A stretch of 64,000 nucleotides of DNA from Paenibacillus sp. VTT E-133291 (GTDB taxonomy: Bacteria; Bacillota; Bacilli; Paenibacillales; Paenibacillaceae): assembly GCF_002264395.1 (NCBI RefSeq), contig NZ_NFVA01000001.1:186001-250000 (forward strand). Direction: 5' to 3'. Both the position numbers and the translations under genes were made by a program. This document shows, in pieces, positions 27,502 through 34,813 of this stretch. The notes beneath the pieces were generated by a model. It did no database searches. It saw only the letters and a list, made by a program, of their open reading frames with translations, and had not been told where the DNA came from. The first letter of the stretch is position 1. Each line of letters opens with the position of its first letter.

Positions 27502-28791
27502 CGGTTGATCCAGTATTCGCAATCCACCAAAACTCAAATATTGCGGAGATGATGCATTACACCGGTCAGCTGCAGGATGAAATGATTGAATACCGTCGTG
27601 ATTTGCATGCCCATCCGGAGCTACTGTATGATGTCGTCCGCACTTCTAATAAAGTAGCAGAATTGTTGGAGGAGTGGGGGATCACAGTACGGAGAAATGT
27701 CGGCAAACATTTCGGAATGGGGGTGGTCGGCCTCCTGCAAGGCCTAGCAGGCAATGGAAATAGTGGCCCCACGCTTCTTCTAAGGGCAGATATGGATGCT
27801 CTGCCGATACAAGAGTGCAATGAGTTGCCTTACAAGTCAGTCAATGACGGCATCATGCACGCCTGTGGCCATGATGCCCATACCGCTATGCTGTTGGGGG
27901 CTGCCCGAACCTTGGCAGCCTTCCGGGAACGATTGATTGGCACCATTATTTTCGTCTTTCAACCAGCTGAGGAAGGCGCGGTCAAGAGTCCGCTTGATGG
28001 AAGATTACTCTCGGGCGGCCGCGATCTCATTGAGGATAACGTGCTGGAAGGTGTCGATTATGCCTACGCGCTGCATGTCATGCCAGAGCTTCCAGTTGGA
28101 ACGCTTGGTATTCACCCTCATGATGCCATGGCAGCGTCCAGCCATTTTAAGGTGGAATTTCAGGGGACATCCGGTCATCATAGTGCTCCGCACAGAGCTG
28201 TAGATGCGATCCAGATGGCGGCACAATTTATAGGAGAAATTAACGGTTTAATGGCTAATCGAATCGATCCGCAGGAGGCGGCGGTGTTGGCCTTCGGAAC
28301 GTTGCAGGCTGGTACTGCTGTTAATGTGATCGCTGAACACAGTGAACTGACAGGAACGTTCAGAGCATTTACCAAGACGACGGTAGCTGAAATTACAAAT
28401 GGTTTACAGCGCCATGCTTTCAGCTATAGCTGAGTCTTACGGAGGGAAATACAAGCTGGAGCTGCGTGAAGGAATTGCAGTAGTGAACAATGCGGAAGCG
28501 GTGCAGCAGGTGCTTCATGCAGCCCGTGCAGTTCTAGGAGAGGATCAGGTAATACTTCTGGAGCAGCCAAGTCTGGCTGGTGAGGATTTTGGTTGGTATC
28601 TTGAAAAAGTCCCTGGTGCCTTCGCCTTTATCGGTTGCGGCAATAAGGAGAAGGGGATTTACCATGCTATCCATCAGCCACAGTTTAATATCGATGAAGC
28701 GATGCTAGTTCCTGGTGCGAGTATACTGGTTAGACTCGCTATACAGCATAATAGCTCGTCAGCTCACCAGAAATACGTTTCGAATGTGTAA
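27498..28791 (+). pseudogene. Second M20-family amidohydrolase, frameshifted
   Basis: A HipO-type deacylase paralogous to the 23255 gene. It has YRRDLHAHPELL, RADMDALPIQE, the metal site MHACGHDAHTA, FQPAEEGA and, after the break, SLAGEDFGWYL. The first frame stops at 28433. A single extra C at 28413 explains the shift: deleting it joins LQR to MLSAIAESYGG. The start is TTG 27498, overlapping the preceding stop (TTGA), or ATG 27549. The end overlaps the convergent gene by 28 bp. Either a recent pseudogene or a base-calling error. Confidence 0.78.
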
Positions 28792-29810
28792 CCGTTTTTC
28801 CCAAAGAAAGTTATCTCTCCGCTTGTCACTTCCTCAGGAATATCAAAAAACATGCCTTGTTTCCCTGCGATATCATAGGTGTGAGTTACTCTCTTATCAT
28901 GAACTTTATAACTTACATCGAAATGACTGAATTGCTTCTTAAGACCTTGATCGAACATACCGACACTAACGAGCTGTCCGCTCCGCTTCACTTGGACGTC
29001 GTCTCCATCATCCCCCATGCCTAAATCCATACTCCAGTCCAAACTCCCGTTTTTTAAACGATCGACGTATTTCAACGTAAGCGATTCTACGCCATCTTCC
29101 TCTTCGATATGTAAGAGTACAGCCGTATATTTATCAATAATCCGAGAGTCCAGAACTGGAAGTCCGCTCAAAATAGCAAATTGAGTTAACTCCTGCTCTG
29201 TTATTGCCTCTCCTGAGGGGTCATCCATCTCTATAGGTTTCATGCCTAGCCAATCTTGCCACGCCTCAGGAGATTCGAGTTCAGCACGAAAGTCATCATC
29301 CGTGGTAATGTTCGCTGTTCTAGTTGCTACATCCCAATCAACGGAGATCCCGATTCGTTCGGCAATGGCGCGCAATGGGACCATAATATCACTGCCGGAG
29401 AGATAAGGTGTAGGACTCTTCCAATCGATCCAGACGTCAGAATCCTCTATATCTTCGTTGTAATCGCTAAACATATAATCACTTTTATCCGGATAAATAG
29501 AAAGTGCTCCGTTAAAATGAGAAATAAAAACATGCGGATAAGGGTTATCTATAAACTTCGAAATATCGGCTTGTATGTCAGGATGCTCAAAAAGTTGGGT
29601 TGGAACGAACGTTGTTCCCTCTTTTAGCGTAGGCAACTCATCTTGAAAGAAAAAGTTTATGCCATTAATTGTGACAGAGGGTTGGATTGCAGAACGTTGG
29701 ATAGAATCGGATAACTTCGGTACAACCGAAGCCGATGCGAAGATCGGAGTCGAATTGGAAGCCGATAAGAAAAGAATAAGTAATACGTTCATGAAGCGGC
29801 GGTTGTGCAT
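28764..29810 (-). CDS. Secreted protein with copper-amine-oxidase-like stalk domain
   Basis: A 348-residue protein from ATG 29810, with AAAGGAGA upstream; a longer frame from 29852 lacks a site. A signal peptide (about 1-26) ends near IFASAS. Residues about 145-190 hold IMVPLRAIAERIGISVDWD and then ATRTANIT, the hallmark of the stalk or copper-amine-oxidase N-terminal domain common in Paenibacillus envelope proteins; it does not imply oxidase activity. The C-terminal 170 residues are beta-rich and of unknown function. Confidence 0.72.
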   Translation of the reverse strand: MHNRRFMNVLLILFLSASNSTPIFASASVVPKLSDSIQRSAIQPSVTINGINFFFQDELPTLKEGTTFVPTQLFEHPDIQADISKFIDNPYPHVFISHFNGALSIYPDKSDYMFSDYNEDIEDSDVWIDWKSPTPYLSGSDIMVPLRAIAERIGISVDWDVATRTANITTDDDFRAELESPEAWQDWLGMKPIEMDDPSGEAITEQELTQFAILSGLPVLDSRIIDKYTAVLLHIEEEDGVESLTLKYVDRLKNGSLDWSMDLGMGDDGDDVQVKRSGQLVSVGMFDQGLKKQFSHFDVSYKVHDKRVTHTYDIAGKQGMFFDIPEEVTSGEITFFGKNGYTFETYFW

Positions 29811-29949
29811 GACTACAAGTCTCCTTTTTTTGTTTATCACTTTAATAATCAAATCAATATCCTATATATACCATGTGGAGATTATTATAAGGGATTCTTA
29901 GCAGAAAGGCTTGATTCGAGTAGTTTTTTTTCTTAACAGGGTCATTAGT

Positions 29950-29987
29950 TTGACATTATGAGAGCACTTAACTATAATTATTATAGT
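29950..29987 (+). promoter_or_regulatory. Consensus promoter with palindromic operator
   Basis: TTGACA (29950-29955), exactly 17 bp, TATAAT (29973-29978): a perfect sigma-A promoter. The -10 lies inside ACTATAATTATTATAGT (29971-29987), a perfect palindrome with 8-bp arms around one T. Such a site would let a dimeric repressor shut the promoter off. It is the only promoter candidate for the following monooxygenase-reductase pair. Confidence 0.8.
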
Positions 29988-30057
29988 GACTAACTTAAAT
30001 ATATTTAATGGGAAAATCATAAATGAATTCTAACTTTTTAAAGAAAAGAGGATAATT

Positions 30058-31113
30058 ATGGAACAATATCGGATCAATGCAGACAACGGCTTAGAGTTTG
30101 GACTTTATACATTAGGTGATCATCTAGCGAACCCTGAAACTGGGAGCAGAATATCTGCCAAACAACGCATACGTGAAATTATTGACTTGGCTCAATTAGC
30201 GGAGCAAGCAGGAATTGATTTTTTTAGTGTAGGAGAGAGTCATCAAGAGTATTTTGCTACTCAGGCGCATACCGTTGTGCTGTCAGCTATTGCACAGGCT
30301 ACTAAGAAAATGAAAATAGGTAGCTCATCTACGATTATAAGCACCTCTGACCCGGTTAGAGTGTACGAAGATTTCGCTACAATTGATTTGATCTCAAATG
30401 GTCGGGCTGAAATAATAGCTGGCCGTGCCTCTAGAGTGGGGTTATATGAACTATTGGGCTATGATCTTAATGATTATGAGGAATTATTTGAAGAAAAATT
30501 CGACTTGTTATTAAAGATAAATGAAAACGAAGTTATGAATTGGAAGGGAGAATTTCGTAACCCTCTCAAAAATGCAAGAATCCTCCCCCGTCCTGAGGGA
30601 AACTTACCGATATGGAGAGCTGTAGGGGGAACTTCTGCAAGTGCGATCAAAGCAGGCATTGCAGGTGTTCCAATGTTTTTGGCCCATTTAGGGGGTCCCG
30701 CAGTCTTGTTTAAAAGATCCATTGATGCTTATCGTGAAGCTGCAAGCCAGAACGGATTCGATCCGTCGAAGTTGCCTGTAGCGACTGCTGGATTCTTTTA
30801 CGCGGATGAAACAACACAGAAGGCACAAAGAGCCTATTATCCATATATAAACGAAGGAATGAAATTAACCAATGGACGTGGTTTTCCTAAACAGGCTTTT
30901 GCTCAAGGAGCCGATCCGCGCGATGTTATGAATATTGGCAGCCCACAGGAAATCATTGAAAAAATTCTATATCAACATGAACTCTTCGGCCATCAACGAT
31001 ATATCGCACAAATGGATTTTGGTGGCGTACCTTTTGAAAGTTTAATGAAAAACATAGATTTAATTGGTTCTGAGATTCTACCGGCTATTAAAAAATATAC
31101 GGCAAAAAAATAA
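30058..31113 (+). CDS. Luciferase-like flavin-dependent oxidoreductase
   Basis: A 351-residue group-C flavin monooxygenase. It has AEQAGIDFFSVGESHQEYF, KIGSSSTIISTSDPVRVYEDF, IDLISNGRAEIIAGRASRVG and ILPRPEGNLPIWRAVGGT. The next gene, 19 bases on, is an FMN reductase, so the two form a complete two-component system in which the reductase supplies reduced FMN. Substrate unknown. Ribosome site AAAGAGGA. Confidence 0.87.
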   Translation: MEQYRINADNGLEFGLYTLGDHLANPETGSRISAKQRIREIIDLAQLAEQAGIDFFSVGESHQEYFATQAHTVVLSAIAQATKKMKIGSSSTIISTSDPVRVYEDFATIDLISNGRAEIIAGRASRVGLYELLGYDLNDYEELFEEKFDLLLKINENEVMNWKGEFRNPLKNARILPRPEGNLPIWRAVGGTSASAIKAGIAGVPMFLAHLGGPAVLFKRSIDAYREAASQNGFDPSKLPVATAGFFYADETTQKAQRAYYPYINEGMKLTNGRGFPKQAFAQGADPRDVMNIGSPQEIIEKILYQHELFGHQRYIAQMDFGGVPFESLMKNIDLIGSEILPAIKKYTAKK

Positions 31114-31132
31114 ACTCTAGGAGGTCAGAAAT

Positions 31133-31699
31133 ATGAAAATCATAGCGTTATCGGGGTCAAAGATAGGCTCAAAAACCAGAATCGCCATGAATTACACAGT
31201 AAATTCGTTCTATAAAAAATACCAAGATGCAGAAGTTACACTTCTAGATCTGGCGGAGTATGATGTTCAGTTCAGTGATGGTCGCAATTATCTGGAATAC
31301 GAAGGGGATACCAAGTACGTCATTCAAACGATCATGGATGCAGATGTAATTGTAATCGGAACACCTATATTTCAAGCCTCCATCCCAGCAACACTAAAGA
31401 ATATATTCGATTTAGCGCCTGAAAAAGCATTTCAGCACAAGGTTGTAAGTATGCTCGTCACGGCAGGATCTGCACGACACTATCTGGTAGCTGAGCAGCA
31501 TTTGAAACCGATATTGGCCTATATGAAAGCGCAAATTGTTCAAACGTATGTATTTATAGAAGAGAAGGATTTTTATCGAAAAGAAATAGTAAATGATGAT
31601 GTGCTATTCCGTATAGACCGCTTAGTGGAAGATACCTATGTACTCTCTGAGACTTATGCCAAAATTCGAGAGGCTGAAGAAGCTAAATATGGTTTCTAA
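31133..31699 (+). CDS. NAD(P)H-dependent FMN reductase
   Basis: A 188-residue flavodoxin-like reductase of the SsuE/azoreductase group. It begins MKIIALSGSKIGSKTR, where the phosphate loop binds FMN. It has ADVIVIGTPIFQASIPATLKN and a conserved SMLVTAGSARHYL. It is the partner of the preceding monooxygenase. AGGAGGTC lies before the ATG; a strong terminator closes the operon. Confidence 0.87.
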   Translation: MKIIALSGSKIGSKTRIAMNYTVNSFYKKYQDAEVTLLDLAEYDVQFSDGRNYLEYEGDTKYVIQTIMDADVIVIGTPIFQASIPATLKNIFDLAPEKAFQHKVVSMLVTAGSARHYLVAEQHLKPILAYMKAQIVQTYVFIEEKDFYRKEIVNDDVLFRIDRLVEDTYVLSETYAKIREAEEAKYGF

Positions 31700-31716
31700 G
31701 GAAGATTAAAATAAAG

Positions 31717-31750
31717 CCGATGATCTAAACCAAAAGATCATCGGTTTTTT
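31717..31750 (+). terminator. Terminator of the monooxygenase-reductase operon
   Basis: CCGATGATCT (31717-31726) pairs perfectly with AGATCATCGG (31735-31744), followed by TTTTTT. Confidence 0.92.
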
Positions 31751-31784
31751 GTTTGCATAAATAAGATAACGGACGATGTATCAT

Positions 31785-32621
31785 TTAACGTAATTCACTT
31801 GGAGTCCGTTGTTTAATCTGTTTAAATACTCTGTTAAAGGTGCGGATATTAGTGAAACCGCATTCCAGCGCGATATCCAAAATGGTTTTGTCTGTGGTCA
31901 GCAGCAGCTGTTCTGCCTGGTTGACTCGGATGTTGCTAAGGTACGCAATATAGCTCATACCGGAAAGATTCTTGAAGAAGCGGGAGAAATAAAAGAGGCT
32001 CATATTGGCTTGCCGTGCAGCGTCAGCAAGTGTGATGGGATGCATGTAGTTGACGTCGAGGTATTCAAGAACACCTTGCATAATCTTCATGTTAGTGATG
32101 CGCCTTTTATCTTTCTGTGGATTAATCTTATCCGAAGGAACATGCCGTAAAATGAGTCCGCTCCATTCGTGCAAAAGGCCAATGATTACCTGTTCATGAT
32201 ACTCCAGCTTCTGATTATATTCATTCATAAGTTCTTGCAGGATCAGAGAAAGACGGTTGTTGATACACACTTCTTCTTCTCGTGTAGCAATTTTTTTCTC
32301 TATAAATGGTGAAGTCAGTCTCACATTCAAAGGCCATCCTCCAGGAAAACCGATTAACGAAGGATTGAATATCACCATCATTATCTTGGAGCTGCTGTCT
32401 TTACTGTCATAGTAGTGGATGTCTCCGCTGCTGCATATAGCCATATCTCCCGCTTTCAAGATCCTCGTTTCGGAGTTAATTCCCATCCGAATTGAACCTT
32501 CAAATACATAAACTATCTCAAGATCGTTATGCCAGTGGGCTAGAAAATCAATATCATTAGACATTATTACAGTGAAGGGGAAAGTGGAATGGTAAGTTCT
32601 ATTTTCGTGAAAGGCTTTCAT
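31785..32621 (-). CDS. AraC-family regulator with cupin sensor
   Basis: A 278-residue protein. The cupin domain (DFLAHWHNDLEIVYVFEGSI, about 25-100) is followed by two AraC helix-turn-helix motifs (about 180-278). These contain AARQANMSLFYFSRFFKNLSG and CGFTNIRTFNRVFKQIKQ. CAGGAGAT precedes the ATG. It is divergent from the ThuA and Gfo/Idh genes, its likely targets. Confidence 0.86.
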   Translation of the reverse strand: MKAFHENRTYHSTFPFTVIMSNDIDFLAHWHNDLEIVYVFEGSIRMGINSETRILKAGDMAICSSGDIHYYDSKDSSSKIMMVIFNPSLIGFPGGWPLNVRLTSPFIEKKIATREEEVCINNRLSLILQELMNEYNQKLEYHEQVIIGLLHEWSGLILRHVPSDKINPQKDKRRITNMKIMQGVLEYLDVNYMHPITLADAARQANMSLFYFSRFFKNLSGMSYIAYLSNIRVNQAEQLLLTTDKTILDIALECGFTNIRTFNRVFKQIKQRTPSELR

Positions 32622-32788
32622 GAGATCTCCTGTTCATGCGGTTTAAATTTTAGGTTCACCAGTAAAACTTAGCAAAAAATGACCATTCCTACAAGTGAAA
32701 TGGCGAGCATACCTCTCTGATCTGGATTACAATTTCATCAGATGGACAAAAGGTTGATTACATATGTAAAGGAAAAGGAGATTGCAGG

Positions 32789-33448
32789 ATGAAGAAGAAA
32801 GCATTGATTGTAAAAGGTGGATGGGATGGGCATGAACCAAATGAAGTAGCTGCAATTTTTGCTGGTATTCTAGAGGCTGAGGGCTTTGAAGTTGAAGTGT
32901 CTGACACGTTGGAGAGCTTCAACAGTGCAGAAAAGCTTGCGGATTTAAGTCTTATTGTACCGGTATGGACCATGGGAGAAATCAGTAATGATCAGGTATC
33001 CTCGGTTCTGAAGGCAGTAGCTTCTGGAGTAGGAATTGCCGGTTGTCATGGAGGAATGTGCGACTCTTTCCGTAACAATACAGAGTGGCAATTTTTGACC
33101 GGGTCACAATGGGTAGCACATCCATTTAACGACGGGGTAGAGTACGAAGTTAATATCGTACATTCTGGCTCCAGTCCCATTGTGGAGGGCATCCAAGACT
33201 TCAAGGTAAAATCGGAACAATATTATTTACATGTAGATCCTGCAGTGGATGTCTTGGCAACGACTACCTTCGTAATGACTGAGGGCGAACATTCAGCAAA
33301 TGGTGTCATCACGATGCCCGTTGTATATACGAAGAAATGGGGAAAAGGGAAGGTTTTCTATAATTCACTTGGACATCATGCAGATGTTTTCGATATTCCG
33401 GAAGCCAAGGAACTGATGCGAAAAGGCTTTTTGTGGGCGGCTAACTAA
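32789..33448 (+). CDS. ThuA-like domain protein
   Basis: A 219-residue protein of the ThuA (trehalose-utilisation) family, a class-I-amidotransferase-like fold. It begins KALIVKGGWDGHEPNEVAAIF and has GISNDQV-type strands, GIAGCHGGMCDSFR and a late stretch, VVYTKKWGKGKVFYNSLGHH. ThuA proteins accompany Gfo/Idh dehydrogenases in disaccharide oxidation via keto sugars, as here. The biochemical role of the fold is poorly known. Confidence 0.86.
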   Translation: MKKKALIVKGGWDGHEPNEVAAIFAGILEAEGFEVEVSDTLESFNSAEKLADLSLIVPVWTMGEISNDQVSSVLKAVASGVGIAGCHGGMCDSFRNNTEWQFLTGSQWVAHPFNDGVEYEVNIVHSGSSPIVEGIQDFKVKSEQYYLHVDPAVDVLATTTFVMTEGEHSANGVITMPVVYTKKWGKGKVFYNSLGHHADVFDIPEAKELMRKGFLWAAN

Positions 33449-33472
33449 AACTGAGATAAGGTGGGAACGATC

Positions 33473-34576
33473 TTGCGCAAAGTGAAGGTAGGTATAGTCG
33501 GCTGTGGCAACATCAGCAGCATTTATTTTGAGAATTTGAACGGGACTTTCGTTAATACTGAGGTTTATGCTTGTTCCGACCTGGATAAAGGTCGTGCAGA
33601 GCAAGCGGCGGAGAAATATGGCGTTCCACATGTATGGACGACAGAACAATTACTTAATTCGGAAGATATTGAAATCGTCGTTAATCTAACAACGCCTAAT
33701 TTTCATTTTGACGTATGCAAGCAAGCCTTGCTAGCTGGCAAGCATGTGTATGTGGAGAAGCCCTTATCCCTTTCCCTGGAAAATGGTACCGAGCTAGTTC
33801 GTCTGGCGAAGGAAAAGAACCTGTTCCTTGGCTGCGCACCAGATACTTTCCTTGGAGGTGGTCTGCAAACCTGCAGTAAGCTGATAGCGGATGGTTATAT
33901 CGGGGAGCCGGTGGCAGCAACTGCCTTTATGCTTTGTCACGGACATGAAAGCTGGCATCCTGATCCGGAATTTTATTATAAATCCGGTGGAGGACCCATG
34001 TTTGACATGGGACCCTACTATCTAACCGCGTTAGTATCTTTGCTAGGCCCAGCTAAAACAGTTTGCGGCATCACTAAAACCTCGTTTGCTCATAGAACGA
34101 TCACGAGCGACAAAAAGTTTGGCAAAGTCATTGATGTAGAGGTGCCCACACATGTTGCTGGAACGATTCAGTTTGAGAGTGGTGCTGTGGCAACCATGAT
34201 TACTAGCTTTGATGTTTGGCACAGTACTTTGCCGAGGATCGAAATCTACGGATCGCAAGGAACCTTGATCGTACCGGACCCTAACAACTTTGGAGGGCCA
34301 ATCCTTTTACGCCCGGCACACAGCTCGGAATTCCAAGAGATCCCACTTATCTACAATTATACAGATAATAGTAGAGGCATAGGAGTAGAAGATATGGCAC
34401 ACTGCATAGACACGGGGGAAAATCCTCGTGCAAACGGAGAACTCGCGAATCACGTACTTGAGATCATGCATGCATTCCATACAAGTTCTGACTCTAAGCA
34501 ATATGCTCAGCTGGTAACCAGCTGCGAGCAGCCCAAGCCATTGCCGCTGGGCTTAGTCAAAGGGTATTTAGATTAG
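33473..34576 (+). CDS. Gfo/Idh/MocA-family oxidoreductase
   Basis: A 367-residue dehydrogenase. VKVGIVGCGNISSIYFENL is the nucleotide-binding fold and VYVEKPLSLSLENGTELV the lysine-containing catalytic motif; SGGGPMFDMGPYYLTALV follows. TTG 33473 has AAGGTGG at 8 bases; GTG 33461 is an alternative lacking a site. In an operon with ThuA, it suggests oxidation of a sugar at C3 or a similar step. Confidence 0.86.
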   Translation: MRKVKVGIVGCGNISSIYFENLNGTFVNTEVYACSDLDKGRAEQAAEKYGVPHVWTTEQLLNSEDIEIVVNLTTPNFHFDVCKQALLAGKHVYVEKPLSLSLENGTELVRLAKEKNLFLGCAPDTFLGGGLQTCSKLIADGYIGEPVAATAFMLCHGHESWHPDPEFYYKSGGGPMFDMGPYYLTALVSLLGPAKTVCGITKTSFAHRTITSDKKFGKVIDVEVPTHVAGTIQFESGAVATMITSFDVWHSTLPRIEIYGSQGTLIVPDPNNFGGPILLRPAHSSEFQEIPLIYNYTDNSRGIGVEDMAHCIDTGENPRANGELANHVLEIMHAFHTSSDSKQYAQLVTSCEQPKPLPLGLVKGYLD

Positions 34577-34625
34577 TAAATTCCCAGAGCAAATACTAAG
34601 TGTACGCTGCAGATAATCAGCTTTC

Positions 34626-34666
34626 AAAAAGGGTAGAAGACAGATCTATAAGTCTTCTACCTTTTT
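34626..34666 (+). terminator. Terminator of the ThuA-Gfo/Idh operon
   Basis: AAAAAGGGTAGAAGAC (34626-34641) pairs with GTCTTCTACCTTTTT (34652-34666) around a 10-base loop. Confidence 0.88.
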
Positions 34667-34813
34667 GGTAATCAGTAACGGGTGGAACAATACAACGTTC
34701 GAGTACTGACGCAAAAAGTCATTATTAACAGTTAACTTGATTTCATGGGTTTATATGATAGGATTTTGGAGGAGGCAAGGGCTCTACTAAGATTTATGAA
34801 TAGGAGGTTAGGT

